A stretch of 64,000 bases of DNA, taken from Hymenobacter glacieicola. Lineage in GTDB: Bacteria; Bacteroidota; Bacteroidia; Cytophagales; Hymenobacteraceae. The stretch is from the NCBI RefSeq assembly GCF_014640315.1, contig NZ_BMGS01000003.1:1-64000 (forward strand), read 5' to 3'. The position numbers were made by a program, and so were the translations under genes. The notes beneath the pieces were generated by a model. It ran no database searches. It saw only the letters and a program-made list of their open reading frames with translations, and was not told the origin of the DNA. Positions 51,493 to 61,196 of the stretch are shown here, one piece after another. Every line of letters begins with the position of its first letter. Position 1 is the first letter of the stretch.

Positions 51493-52080
51493 TTAATCGT
51501 CCCACTTCTTGCCTTTTTTCCATTTCTCCTTCCACTTTTTCTCTCGCTCCCGCTCGTGCTCCTCGCGGCGCTTCTGCTCCTCGCGCTGCCATTCCTCTTC
51601 TTTCTTGCGCTGCTCCCGGGCCTTCTCCTCGTACTTCTCGTCGTACTCTTCGCGCTCATCGTCCTGGTCCTCCTCGCGGCGGCCCCGGCCCAGCAAATCC
51701 TCCAGTACCGCCCGCACCTCTTCCGCGGCGGGAGCCTCCGACGCGGGGCGGCGCGGAGTGCTAACCGGTGGGCTTAGGGCAAGTCCGCCCCCAGCGGTAG
51801 CGACAACCGATACCAGATTACCCTTCAGGTCACACCCTTGCCCTTCCTGCAGCTCGGTCCGTTTCCCATCAGGCCCTACAACGAAGCCGTCTGTACCAAC
51901 CACAGCCCCGGTCGGCAGGTGAGCATCCCGCAGCATGGGACGCACTTGCCCGTTGCGCAGGATATGCATTTGCCCGTTTCGGCGCTGAAATCCGTCGTTG
52001 TTAAGTTTCTGCGCCGCGGCTGAGGTAGCACCACCGAAACTCAGACTGAGCCCAACGAGGAGGAAATAGAACTTTGACAT
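51493..52080 (-). CDS. DUF6799-type secreted protein B with a charged tail
   Basis: 195 residues, paralogue of the protein at 22424-22885. A signal peptide (FYFLLVGLSLSFGGATSAAA) and the shared DUF6799-like part (NNDGFQRRNGQMHILRNGQ; GFVVGPDGKRTELQEGQGC) are followed by a long tail of about 70 residues made of Glu, Lys, Arg and Trp (for example EREREKKWKEKWKKGKKWDD), predicted helical. Paralogue A has a basic Gly/Lys/His tail instead, so the core is kept and the charged tail varies. The ATG at 52080 begins the signal peptide. Confidence 0.75.
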   Translation of the reverse strand: MSKFYFLLVGLSLSFGGATSAAAQKLNNDGFQRRNGQMHILRNGQVRPMLRDAHLPTGAVVGTDGFVVGPDGKRTELQEGQGCDLKGNLVSVVATAGGGLALSPPVSTPRRPASEAPAAEEVRAVLEDLLGRGRREEDQDDEREEYDEKYEEKAREQRKKEEEWQREEQKRREEHEREREKKWKEKWKKGKKWDD

Positions 52081-52391
52081 GAACGCAGCTAGGGAAAAAA
52101 GGGAGTACAATGCTCGGGGAAACAAATACGAGGCCAGTTGCAATAAGGCTGAAAAGCAACTCCGCAGGCGAGTATTCCCTGAGGCAAAAGCAGTTCACCA
52201 ATAAGGACTAGTCATTACTAGCTGGGAAGGGCGCGCGCCTAGATGAAAACGGGAAAGCTGAACCGGACGGGTCCTTTTCACGGCAGAAAGCACTTTGCGT
52301 AAGGCAGCCGGTTATGCCTAACCGCAAAACGATGTGGGGCTTTCAGCCCTGGCCTAGCGACTTCCTTACGTGGGCCCCTTATCTTTACCCG
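52081..52391. other. 311-nt intergenic region between divergent genes
   Basis: Upstream of DUF6799 gene B (minus) and the GAF gene (plus). Apart from the TATCTTTA box at 52380-52387 no clear element or gene was recognised. Confidence 0.5.
52380..52387 (+). promoter_or_regulatory. Leaderless-type promoter box of the GAF gene
   Basis: TATCTTTA, one mismatch from TAnnTTTG, 4 nt before the ATG at 52392; same spacing as pheS and lipA. Confidence 0.45.
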
Positions 52392-53108
52392 ATGGCTACA
52401 CCTTCCCGGCTGCTACCCGACAACGAGCCGCAACGCCTCGCTGCGCTACAGGCCTATCTGGTTAGCGGCGACGCGCCATTCTTCGATGAATTCGTGCGCC
52501 TCACGGGCAAGCTGTTTCAAGCCCCCATTGCCCTGGTGTCGCTGGTGGAGGCCGATGCCGTGTGGTTTCGCGGCAACGCTGGCCTGGACGCGCCTGAGCG
52601 CATGCCCCGGGGAGAAAGTCTATGCTCCGCCGCCATCTTGTCCCATGAGGCCACGGTGTTTGAGGACCTAAGCCGCCAGCCCTGTACGCTGGTAAGCCCC
52701 GCCGCCGTCGATGCCCTAGGGCTCCGCTTTTACGCGGGCTACCCGCTACACACCTCGACCGGCCATGCCGTTGGTACACTGTGCGTTATTGACCGTAACC
52801 CCCGTATTCTAACGGCCGAGGAAATAGAGCTGCTGCGTGATTTGGCCGGAGTGGCGCTCCTGCTGCTCGACGTGCAGGTGGCGCTGGGTCAACACACCAA
52901 AACCCTACACTCCCTGTGGCCCGACATCTACATTGCCATTGCGGGCTCCATGAGTCGGCTGGACACGTTGGCGGAGCTGGCGCAGTGGGAAGAATCGGAG
53001 GATACGGCCGCGGCGCAGGCCTACCAAATGTCGCGCGCGGAGGAAGTAAAGCTGATAGTCAAAGCGTTGCAGCAGCAGCTCACCACGGCTATCCAGCACC
53101 TGGCTTAA
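52392..53108 (+). CDS. GAF-domain protein
   Basis: 238 residues. A GAF domain fills about 30-165: FDEFVRLTGKLFQAPIALVS, DAVWFRGNAGLD, SLCSAAILSHEATVFEDLSR, GLRFYAGYPLHTSTGHAVGT, LCVIDRNPR. GAF domains bind small ligands such as cyclic nucleotides or chromophores. The C-terminal 70 residues are helical and could mediate dimerisation. No output domain is present. It is convergent with the multi-PAS histidine kinase with 19 nt between stops, so a shared signalling role is possible. The ATG at 52392 is preferred because the 26 codons before it cover its promoter box. Confidence 0.82.
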   Translation: MATPSRLLPDNEPQRLAALQAYLVSGDAPFFDEFVRLTGKLFQAPIALVSLVEADAVWFRGNAGLDAPERMPRGESLCSAAILSHEATVFEDLSRQPCTLVSPAAVDALGLRFYAGYPLHTSTGHAVGTLCVIDRNPRILTAEEIELLRDLAGVALLLLDVQVALGQHTKTLHSLWPDIYIAIAGSMSRLDTLAELAQWEESEDTAAAQAYQMSRAEEVKLIVKALQQQLTTAIQHLA

Positions 53109-53127
53109 CCTGCATCAGGAAGCCCAG

Positions 53128-56100
53128 CTAAGCCCGGCCCAGCCAGATGCGGAACGTGGCGCCGGCTCCTACTTGGCTTTCTACCTCAATGTGACCACCG
53201 TTAGCTTGCACAATACGGTTGACCAGGTACAGGCCCACGCCCGTGCCGGCCGTGTGCTGGTGCAGGCGGCGGAAAAGGTGAAACAGCTCCTCGCGGTAGC
53301 GGTCTGCATCGAAGCCCAGCCCATTATCTTGCACCACCAGCACGGGCTGGCCGGCGTCAACCCACACGGAAAGGTGCACGCGGGCCGGCCGCTCCGGGTC
53401 AGCATACTTAAGCGAGTTGCTAAGCAGGTTGAGGAGCACAGTGCGCAGGTTGGCCCGAGGAAACGACAAGGTAGGACGAGCATCGAAGTTGGTGGTAATG
53501 CGCGCCCGGGCAGCCCGCACCTGGGGCTCCAGGGCCGTGAGAACTTCCTCGGTCAGCTCGGCCAATGATACGGTTTCGGGCCGGGCCTCACTGGCTTGCT
53601 GGGCCTGGCCCAGGGCCGCCAAATCGTCGATGGTAACGCTGAGCTGCTGCAGGGCCTGCTGAATCAGGGGCACCAGAATCTGTTCTTCCTGGGGGTCAGT
53701 AAAGCGAATACTGCGGTACAGTTCGTTGAATAGCCCGGCCAGATTATTAACAGGCTGCTTGAGGTCGTGGGAAGAAGCGTACACGAAGTTATCCAGGTCC
53801 TGGTTGGTGCGCGTGAGAAGCTGGTTGGAAGCGCCCAACTCGGCATTGGCGGCCTGCAGCTGCTCGTTGAGAGCCTGCACCTGCTGGCGGGCCTGTACCT
53901 GCTCGCCTACCTCCGTAGCCACAACCGCTACCCCCGTAATATGGCCTTGCGCATCGTGCAGGGGCTGGTACACGAAGTTAAAGTACACCGTTTCGAGGTG
54001 GCCGTTTCGTTCCAGCATGGCTGCAATTTCCTGGGCCTCGAAGGGCTGCCCCGTATCCCGCACTTGCACCAGCAGTTCGGGAAAGCCTTGGTCGCGCACT
54101 TCCGGCAAGGCTTCCAGCAACGGCTTACCTATCACCTGCTCAGGCCGGCGGCCCCAGAGCTGGGCTACCCGGGAATTAGCGACCTGAATTGTTAGCTCCG
54201 GACCCTGCAAAATGGCCACCGCTACCGGAGCCTGCTCGAAAAGTGCCTGCAACTGCGCCTGTTGGGCGGCCGCTTCTTGCCGGGCTTGCACCTGCTCCGT
54301 CACGTCGAAGGCGAAAATGGATACGCCGGCGGTGCGGCCCTTTTCCTGGTAGGCTTGGTACGTGAAGGTAAAATAGGCTACGGGCAGCTGGCACCCGTTC
54401 TGCGCCGTTACCCGCAACGGCATTTCGGCCCTGAACACAGCCTCCCCGGTCTGGTACACGCGGTCCAGCAGGGCAGTAAAGCCTTGCTCATGCGCTTCGG
54501 GTAGGGCTTCCGCCAGGGGCCGGCTTAGTAGCTGCCGCCCCGGAAACAGCTGCTGATACGGCTCATTGATGAAGTCGAACCGGTGCTCAGGCCCGCGCAG
54601 AATGGCAATGCAGGCCGGCGTTTGCGTGAATATCTGGTAGAAGTTGTTGCGTTGCTCGGCTAGCTGCTCGGCAGTGGCCTGAGCCTTTTCCTGGGCTTCA
54701 GTGGCGCGCTGTTGGCTTAGCACCTTCTCGGTGGTATCCAGCACGAAAGCCAGGATGCCTTGCGTGTGCCCGTGTTCATCCACCAGGGGCTGATAAATGA
54801 AATCCACGTAATGCTGTTCGGGTTGGCCGTTGACTTTATTATAGAGCAAGACCGGGGTAGCCATGCCCACAAACGGCTGCCCCGTGCGGTACACCCCATC
54901 GAGCAGATCAACAAAGCCTTGCGCCACCACTTCGGGGAAAACTTCCGCCACTGTAAGGCCCAGCCGGGTACGCCCGCCGGACAGGTCCTGATAGTGGGCG
55001 TTGAAGAAGGTGCAACGGTGCTCCGGTCCGGTGAGGGTAGCCACGGCGGCAGGCACCTGCCCCAGAATCTGCTGCAAAGTACGCTGCTGCGTGAGCACCT
55101 GCTCGCGCTGGTGCTCAGCCTCCCGTAAAGCTTCCTGCAGGGCTTGGGTACGCTCTGCTACCCGCGCCTCCAGTTGCAGGTTTAGCTCGCGCAGGTTGTG
55201 CTCAGCCTGCTGCAGTTCCTGGTTATTGGTTCGGATTTCTTCGTTGGCGGTGGTCAGTTCCTCGTTCAGGTCATGGCTGCGCTGCTCCTGGGCTTCTACC
55301 TGCCGACGCGCTTTCACCTCCTCACTCACGTCGTAGGCAAAAATGAGGACGCCCTGCACCTGCCCCGCTGCATCGCGGGTGGCCTGATAAATAAAATTGA
55401 AGTAGCCGGGCTCGGTCTGGCCTGAGTTGGTGCGGTCAATGTAGGCCAGGGTTTCGCTGGCTGCATACGTCTCGCCCGTGCGGTACACGGCGTCGAGTAA
55501 GTCAACAAAGCCCTGCTCGCCCAGCTCCGGCACGGCTTCGCGGTAAGGCCGGCCTACCAGGCTGCGGTGCCCAACCATCTGGCAGAACCTGTCATTGGCC
55601 AGTTCTACTACGTGGTTGGGGCCGCGCAAGCTGGCAATCAGGGCGGGAGCCTGGGCAATGAGGGTTTGCAGGCGGTTGCGCTGGGCTTCGGCCTCGACCT
55701 GGGCAGTATGCTCCCGAGCCTGACTAGCGTGTAGCTGCTCCTCTTCCTGCACCTGCGCCGTCATGTCGCTGACTAGGAGTAGGTAGTACAGCAATTGCCC
55801 CTGCTCGTCGAGAATGGGCAAGTTGCGGGGTTGCCAGTAGCGCGCCTGCACGCGCTCGGGCTGGGCGGGGTCGGGTAGGTCGTAGCGCAGGCGGGCCATT
55901 TCGTGGGGCTGGCCGGTGGCTTGCACCCGGCGCAGCGAATCGCGCAAGCTGATGGAAACGGCTGCTTCGGGCAGGTGGGCGTGGTCTGGAAAGGCGTCGA
56001 ACAACTGCCGGCCCACCAGGTCTTCCCGCCGGGTGTGCGTTAGGGCCAGGTACGCGTTGCTGACGGCCGCAATGGTCAGATCGGGCGTTAGCAGCAGGTA

Positions 56101-56148
56101 GGCATCGGGCAACGCGTTGAAAACGGGCAGCGGTAGAGTTGGGAGCAT
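53128..56148 (-). CDS. Multi-PAS sensor histidine kinase
   Basis: 1006 residues. Five PAS-type domains are visible. The first is NALPDAYLLLTPDLTI; the next four are repeats that each begin with a pattern like QAPALIASLRGPNHVVELAN and contain PEL/PEV...GFVDLLDxVYRTG. A long coiled coil lies between PAS 2 and PAS 3 (NEELTTANEEIRTNNQELQQ). The kinase core follows: His794 in SSHDLKQPVNN, the N box LLNLLSNSLKYADP, DNGLGFD, and GTGVGLYLVNRI. No transmembrane segment or receiver domain, so it is a soluble sensor kinase whose partner regulator lies elsewhere. The ATG at 56148 starts the first PAS domain; 60 upstream codons are discarded. Confidence 0.92.
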   Translation of the reverse strand: MLPTLPLPVFNALPDAYLLLTPDLTIAAVSNAYLALTHTRREDLVGRQLFDAFPDHAHLPEAAVSISLRDSLRRVQATGQPHEMARLRYDLPDPAQPERVQARYWQPRNLPILDEQGQLLYYLLLVSDMTAQVQEEEQLHASQAREHTAQVEAEAQRNRLQTLIAQAPALIASLRGPNHVVELANDRFCQMVGHRSLVGRPYREAVPELGEQGFVDLLDAVYRTGETYAASETLAYIDRTNSGQTEPGYFNFIYQATRDAAGQVQGVLIFAYDVSEEVKARRQVEAQEQRSHDLNEELTTANEEIRTNNQELQQAEHNLRELNLQLEARVAERTQALQEALREAEHQREQVLTQQRTLQQILGQVPAAVATLTGPEHRCTFFNAHYQDLSGGRTRLGLTVAEVFPEVVAQGFVDLLDGVYRTGQPFVGMATPVLLYNKVNGQPEQHYVDFIYQPLVDEHGHTQGILAFVLDTTEKVLSQQRATEAQEKAQATAEQLAEQRNNFYQIFTQTPACIAILRGPEHRFDFINEPYQQLFPGRQLLSRPLAEALPEAHEQGFTALLDRVYQTGEAVFRAEMPLRVTAQNGCQLPVAYFTFTYQAYQEKGRTAGVSIFAFDVTEQVQARQEAAAQQAQLQALFEQAPVAVAILQGPELTIQVANSRVAQLWGRRPEQVIGKPLLEALPEVRDQGFPELLVQVRDTGQPFEAQEIAAMLERNGHLETVYFNFVYQPLHDAQGHITGVAVVATEVGEQVQARQQVQALNEQLQAANAELGASNQLLTRTNQDLDNFVYASSHDLKQPVNNLAGLFNELYRSIRFTDPQEEQILVPLIQQALQQLSVTIDDLAALGQAQQASEARPETVSLAELTEEVLTALEPQVRAARARITTNFDARPTLSFPRANLRTVLLNLLSNSLKYADPERPARVHLSVWVDAGQPVLVVQDNGLGFDADRYREELFHLFRRLHQHTAGTGVGLYLVNRIVQANGGHIEVESQVGAGATFRIWLGRA

Positions 56149-56642
56149 GAAACGGAGCAGCTGGCCGGAAGATACACAATACAAGGACCAGGAGTACCCA
56201 GCCCGAACTGCTTTCAGCGCCGCAAGCAACCTCTGATAGCAAGCAGAGGCACCTGATAAACGGCCTGGGAAGGAATGCGGGCGAAGGTCATTTTTCGGCC
56301 CTGTTGGTACGCTATACGCGGTTGGCAAAGAACTGACGCTGTGCAGCGTTGGCCACTGCTTATTAGGGGGCTGCTATATACTTTTCAAAACCTACCCATT
56401 ACTATTTAACTTACTAAATATCAGCATCTTAATTCAATCTATCAGTTCTATGAAAAGTCTGATAATGCGCTAACTAGGCTTGGCCTCCAGTACTCCGGCG
56501 TCTACCTTTCATCCATCTTCTTCGCTCCGCTGATTCAGCAGTTCCACTTACTCAGGTCCGCTGGGGACGGAATCCGCAGCGGGGCCGCCTCAGGCTGGCC
56601 GCGCAGTCAAACAACATACTCTCACTACCCATCCTATTTAGT
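56149..56642. other. 494-nt intergenic region between divergent genes
   Basis: Upstream of the histidine kinase (minus) and the T9SS protein (plus). AT-rich at 56380-56470. A TACCTTTC near 56502 is a weak -7 candidate for the plus-strand gene. No gene or RNA was recognised. Confidence 0.45.
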
Positions 56643-58376
56643 ATGATGCAGCTTTCCGCAACCCGTATCCGCTTATTGCTGAGTACTGTGGGCCTGCTTT
56701 GGACCGTGGTTAGCATGGCCCAATCCTCGGCGCCAGCCTGGCAGGTAGCCATCAGCCCCGGGGGTACTACCCCACCGCTAATCCGGTCCGTTGCCGCCGA
56801 CTCAGCCGATAACGTGTACCTGACGGGCTCGTTTTACGGCACCGCAACCTTTGGTGAGCACACGCTGACGAGTCGGGGCGCGGAGGATGTGTTTGTGGCG
56901 AAGTGGAACCGCACAACCAACCGCTTCTTGTGGGCCCAGCGCGCCGGTGGAACCGAGCGAGATATTGCCGTGCAGCTGGCCATCCGGGGCTCCAGCATCT
57001 ACCTAACGGGCTCGTGCCAAAGCCACTCCTACGATTTTGGGGGCTTGGCCTTGCGCAATACCAGCTTAACAGGAAATATGCAGGCCTACGTGGCCAAGCT
57101 CATGGACGAGGGCACGAGCAGCCGGTTCAGCTGGGTGCAGCCTATTGGTACGGGGCAGGCCGGTGGCAGCGCGCTGGCAGTGCAAGGAGCCAGCGTATTT
57201 GTCACGGGCTCCTATTATGGGCCACTGGTTTTTCCTGGCGTCACGCTCCGTAACGCCAGCGGACCTAACCTAGGCACCACGGACCTGTACGTGGTGAAGC
57301 TGCTCGATGCAGGTCCCAGCGCGCGCCTGGCTTGGGCGCAACGGGCGGGTGGGGCGCTGGGGGAAGGAGCCCGAGCCGTGGCCGTAGCTGGCAACAACGT
57401 GTACGTGGCTGGCACCTTCGACAGCCCGGTGGCTTATTTTGGCAGCACCCAACTGGTAAATGTCAAACCCGGAGCTGGCACTACCGATGCTTTCGTGGCC
57501 AAGCTCACCGATGAAGGCACCCACGGAAGCTTCGTATGGGCCCGGCAGGCGGGCGGCTGGTTTCACGACTGTTTCAATGCCCTGGCCGTACGCGGCAGCA
57601 GTGTGTACGTGGCGGGCTTCTTTGGCACTACCGTTACGTTGGGGCCTGCTGGGGTAGCGCGCAACGCCGGCACGCTCGATGTAGTGGTAGCCAAGCTCAC
57701 CGATGCGGGGCCTACCGGCGAGTTTACCTGGGTACAAACGGCCGGGGGCTGCGGCTACGATGAGGCTCAGGCCTTGGTCGTGCAGGACAACTGGATATAC
57801 GTGACCGGGGAAACCAGCAGCACAGAGGCCGTTTTTGGCAAACACACACTCCAGCACGAGTTGGGAGCCAACGTGTTTGTAACCCGGCTAACCGATTTTG
57901 GCCAGGCCAGTGCTTTCGACTGGGTTCAGCAAGCTGGCGGCCCGGGCAACAGCGAGGTATATGCCCTAGCCCTCAGCGGTAAGCACATATACGTGGGCGG
58001 CTTCATGCCCTCGCCGGGGCAGTTAGGCAACCTTACGGTGCGCCACGAGGGGAACATGTTTGTTGCTTTCCTAGGCTCCCTGACCGATGCTCCGGCCCCG
58101 GTAACCAGTTCGGCTACCCTTGCTCTGGGGCTGGAAGTGTACCCTAACCCAGCCCGCTCGGTGTTGTGGGTGCGGGTGCCGCCCGTGCCCGATGCCCAGT
58201 CCGTTACACTCACCGTGCTAGACGCGGCCGGCCGGGTAGTGCAACAGCAAGCGGCAGCGGTACCCGCCTCGGGCCAACCGGAAAGCATTGACTTAACCCG
58301 AATAGCTCCCGGCATGTACCTGCTACGCGTTCAGACCAAGGACTTGGCTACCTCGCATCGGTTTGTAGTAGAATAG
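56643..58376 (+). CDS. T9SS-sorted beta-propeller (SBBP-like repeat) protein
   Basis: 577 residues. A signal peptide (IRLLLSTVGLLWTVVSMAQ) is followed by repeated units of about 60 residues. Each has a VYVTG/VYVAG strand with FFG, a 'DVFVAKL-D' unit, then FxWVQxAGG. These resemble SBBP-type propeller repeats. The C-terminal 85 residues are a type IX secretion sorting domain (LEVYPNPARSVLWVRV, TVLDAAGRVVQQQ, DLTRIAPGMYLLRVQ). It is therefore exported to the cell surface or medium. The ligand is unknown. Confidence 0.87.
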   Translation: MMQLSATRIRLLLSTVGLLWTVVSMAQSSAPAWQVAISPGGTTPPLIRSVAADSADNVYLTGSFYGTATFGEHTLTSRGAEDVFVAKWNRTTNRFLWAQRAGGTERDIAVQLAIRGSSIYLTGSCQSHSYDFGGLALRNTSLTGNMQAYVAKLMDEGTSSRFSWVQPIGTGQAGGSALAVQGASVFVTGSYYGPLVFPGVTLRNASGPNLGTTDLYVVKLLDAGPSARLAWAQRAGGALGEGARAVAVAGNNVYVAGTFDSPVAYFGSTQLVNVKPGAGTTDAFVAKLTDEGTHGSFVWARQAGGWFHDCFNALAVRGSSVYVAGFFGTTVTLGPAGVARNAGTLDVVVAKLTDAGPTGEFTWVQTAGGCGYDEAQALVVQDNWIYVTGETSSTEAVFGKHTLQHELGANVFVTRLTDFGQASAFDWVQQAGGPGNSEVYALALSGKHIYVGGFMPSPGQLGNLTVRHEGNMFVAFLGSLTDAPAPVTSSATLALGLEVYPNPARSVLWVRVPPVPDAQSVTLTVLDAAGRVVQQQAAAVPASGQPESIDLTRIAPGMYLLRVQTKDLATSHRFVVE

Positions 58377-58497
58377 CTGACCAGCGCCAGGCGGGTTGCT
58401 CACCGGGCTGGATACTAACCTTTTCCGGGGCGAAAGAGTACACGCAGAAAGAGCTGTATTACTGTGGCTCGCCTTCCACTATCTCTCCTGCTGCACC

Positions 58498-58674
58498 ATG
58501 ACTACTTTCCGCTTTCCCCTCACCCTGGCTTTCCTTGTGCTGTTTACGTTTTCGCTGAGCAGCTGCGACGCTATTGGCACCATCTTTAAAGCCGGAGCCT
58601 GGACTGGCCTGATTGGCGTGTTCCTGATTGTTCTGCTGCTGTGGCTGGTGGTCAACCGCTTCCGTCGGCGCTAG
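58498..58674 (+). CDS. Small membrane lipoprotein-like protein
   Basis: 58 residues. A signal (PLTLAFLVLFTFSLSSC) with a lipobox-type Cys is followed by DAIGTIFKAGAWTGLIGVFL and one transmembrane helix (IVLLLWLVV), ending in basic residues. Similar very short proteins are common in Bacteroidota and have no proven function. The ATG at 58498 is used because it begins the signal; the longer upstream frame is not typical. A strong terminator follows. Confidence 0.68.
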   Translation: MTTFRFPLTLAFLVLFTFSLSSCDAIGTIFKAGAWTGLIGVFLIVLLLWLVVNRFRRR

Positions 58675-58688
58675 GCTCATTTTTCTGT

Positions 58689-58736
58689 AACACGAGCAAC
58701 GGCCGCTCCTGCGTAGGGGCGGCCGTTGCTCGTGTT
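58689..58736. terminator. Terminator between convergent genes
   Basis: Perfect 18-bp stem (AACACGAGCAACGGCCGC and its complement) usable from both strands. Confidence 0.9.
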
Positions 58737-58754
58737 AGGCGTATTCGAACCGTA

Positions 58755-61196
58755 TTATTCTTTTACCACCCGGATGCTCTGGCTACCTTGGGCAGTGCCC
58801 AGGCGCACTACATATATGCCGGCTGGCTGGCGGGTCAGGTCAAAGGTACCATCCGGGGCAACAGTGGCTACCCGGGCGCCCAGTACGTTAAGTACTTCAG
58901 CGCCCAGCGCTGCCGCGTCGCCGGGTAGCAGCACCTGAAAGCGGGTGCTGCCGGGGTTGGGCACTACGTGGGCGGCGGCTACCTCCGCGGCCGCTACCAC
59001 AACTACCTGCGACAGGGCTTCGGTGCCATCCGTATCGCGCTGGCGCAGGCGGTAGTAGCTGGTGCCCGGCAGCGGGGCCGTATCCAGGAAGCGGTACTGC
59101 TGGCTCTGGTTGGTAATGCCATGGCCAGCTACCGTACCAATGGCCGTGAAGGCTTGCCCGTTTGCGCTGCGCTCCACAATAAAGCCCGCGTTGTGCAGCT
59201 CCGCGGCAGTTCGCCAGTTGCACGATACAGTAGCTCCAATCCGCGCGGCCCCAAAGGCAACCAATTGCACGGGCAGCACGCCCCGGCTCTGGGATGTAAC
59301 GCCGAAGGGTGAGAACTTTTTAACCCCTCCTTTTTTGCTACCCTTCATGTTGCCTCTAATGATGGGGGAAGGTGTATCGCGCACTCCGTCCCAGCTGGCT
59401 CCGGTGGTATAGTGGTCAATAAAGGCGTTGTTAGCCTGGAAGTTAGTCCCCTCGTCTTTCGTAGTCCAGAAGGCCTGCAGGGTTATATCGGAGTTGCCGG
59501 GCACTTCTTCGCTTACAAACCAGGTTTTCTTGACCACGCCTATGGTCAGCGGCTCGGCTCCGTTTTCGTTGGCATCATATGAGCGGTAGACGTTGTTCCC
59601 GACCCGCACTTTGTAGGTATCCTCGGAGGTGGCGGCCGTTTGCGAGAGTACAACCGGCGTGTAATCGTTCAGGTCGGCAGTAACGGCTACCGGAAAGTTG
59701 ACTTCGGCCCCAGTGCTGGTAACGGTTTGCCGCAGCCCGCCTTTGCCATTGGTAACAAAGAGCCCCGAGCCAGCCAGCGTCTCAACCGAGCCTTCTTTCA
59801 AAATCGTCAGGTCGAAGTCACGCAGAGTCAGGGCCGACAGCCCGGTGCTGCTGAAGCTTACCTTGTTGATAACCAGCGCGTTGCTACCCAGCTGCTTGGC
59901 TCCGGTGCCGGTCAGCTTCAGAATGCCGTAGCTGCCTCCGTCTACGGTTTGCGTACCGGTGGCGGCCGTGTTGAGGTATTCCACGGTGCTGGTGGTAGCC
60001 AGGGCGCCCAGGGTAATGCCGCTAGTCAGTTTATCAATTTGCAGAGTCGAGCCGGCCGTAACATCCACGGTAGCAGACAGGTTGTCATTGCTACCCAAAT
60101 ACAGTGTGGCCGGTTCACCGGGCCGCCCAACCACCAGCTTGGTGTTGGTTCCTTTGAGGCTGAGGGCAGCCCCCGTACCCTGGCGGCTTACGCCGGCCGT
60201 GTTACCCCGCACGTAGAACGTGGTGTTGTCCAGGTTGAAGTTGCCGGGGTGGGTGCCCGTGCCATCGGCATTCACGCCCCAGCTGGCTTTGTCGTTCAGG
60301 TGGCCCGTAGTGGTTGAATAGAAGATGTTGGTTTCGGGCGTGATGGTCACGTCGTCCAGGCTCAGCCCGTTTCCGTTGGAGGTTGAGTTGAACACGTAGG
60401 ACCAGCGAATCATGATTTCTTCGCCATCGGCCAGCCCGGCGCCGAAGGGCGAGCTGCCGCCCCCAATGAGCTTGGCCCGCGCTACCCGCCGGTTGGTGGC
60501 CGAGTTGCCGTCACTGCTGGCAATAACGGCCGCCGTGGAGGGGGCATTCACCATCAAATCACCGATTTCCGTCCAGGTTCCGCTTACCAGCGCGGCCTTT
60601 TGCTCCGGCGTGGCCGAGGCCGGCAACTTCCGGTACCACACCCTCACCCGGGCTTCATCCATCTTGCCGGAGTTGTACCACTGCTCCATGGCGTAGGCTA
60701 CCTCCAGGTTCTTGATCAGGGTACCGGAAGAGTTCTGCAGCCGAATGCCGATGTAGCCAACCCCGGTATCGGTGCTGGTGGCGGCAATGCCGCCCAGAGC
60801 CCGGTCAGGAGAACTGGTAGCGGCGCCGAAGTGGTACCAGCCCGCACCCGCGGCCGTGCCGTCGGGGTTGACGGTTTTGCCCTGCGAGCCGTTATCGGGC
60901 GGAATGGTCCGGTCGTAGAATATGGCGGTGGGGGTAGTCCGAATGCTAGTAGGAAACTCCTGCGTTCCGTACCTATTCAGCGTAAAGCCCGCATACACGC
61001 CCGGCAGCGTTACGTTGTTGGTAAATACCCCGTTCGTGCCGCTAAGTGCATCAAAGGTTTGCACGTAGGGAGCCAGTCCCTTCGAAGAGCCGTCGTTGGT
61101 AGGCTTATCCTTGAATACATACTGCGCTTGCGCCGTGCTAGCAGCACAGGCCATGAGGGCAAGCAAAGACAATAGGCGGGTAACGGGTGCTTTCAT
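58755..61196 (-). CDS. T9SS-sorted secreted protein
   Basis: 813 residues. A signal peptide (LLSLLALMACAASTAQA) is followed by a long beta-rich region. Its first part resembles a jelly-roll binding module (VGYIGIRLQNSSGT, IMIRWSYVFNSTSNGNGLSL), and the middle has repeated short strand units. Near residues 680-740 a fibronectin-type segment (VSCNWRTAAELHNAGFIVER) is seen. The C-terminal about 75 residues form the type IX sorting domain (VVPNPGSTRFQVLLPG, AEVLNVLGARVATV, DLTRQPAGIYVVRLG). Exported across the outer membrane; substrate unknown. Confidence 0.87.
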   Translation of the reverse strand: MKAPVTRLLSLLALMACAASTAQAQYVFKDKPTNDGSSKGLAPYVQTFDALSGTNGVFTNNVTLPGVYAGFTLNRYGTQEFPTSIRTTPTAIFYDRTIPPDNGSQGKTVNPDGTAAGAGWYHFGAATSSPDRALGGIAATSTDTGVGYIGIRLQNSSGTLIKNLEVAYAMEQWYNSGKMDEARVRVWYRKLPASATPEQKAALVSGTWTEIGDLMVNAPSTAAVIASSDGNSATNRRVARAKLIGGGSSPFGAGLADGEEIMIRWSYVFNSTSNGNGLSLDDVTITPETNIFYSTTTGHLNDKASWGVNADGTGTHPGNFNLDNTTFYVRGNTAGVSRQGTGAALSLKGTNTKLVVGRPGEPATLYLGSNDNLSATVDVTAGSTLQIDKLTSGITLGALATTSTVEYLNTAATGTQTVDGGSYGILKLTGTGAKQLGSNALVINKVSFSSTGLSALTLRDFDLTILKEGSVETLAGSGLFVTNGKGGLRQTVTSTGAEVNFPVAVTADLNDYTPVVLSQTAATSEDTYKVRVGNNVYRSYDANENGAEPLTIGVVKKTWFVSEEVPGNSDITLQAFWTTKDEGTNFQANNAFIDHYTTGASWDGVRDTPSPIIRGNMKGSKKGGVKKFSPFGVTSQSRGVLPVQLVAFGAARIGATVSCNWRTAAELHNAGFIVERSANGQAFTAIGTVAGHGITNQSQQYRFLDTAPLPGTSYYRLRQRDTDGTEALSQVVVVAAAEVAAAHVVPNPGSTRFQVLLPGDAAALGAEVLNVLGARVATVAPDGTFDLTRQPAGIYVVRLGTAQGSQSIRVVKE

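Noticed and set aside
53700..55700. Four similar PAS segments as a possible assembly error
   Set aside because: The repeats differ at many positions and the coding frame is intact, so they are diverged domains, not misassembly.
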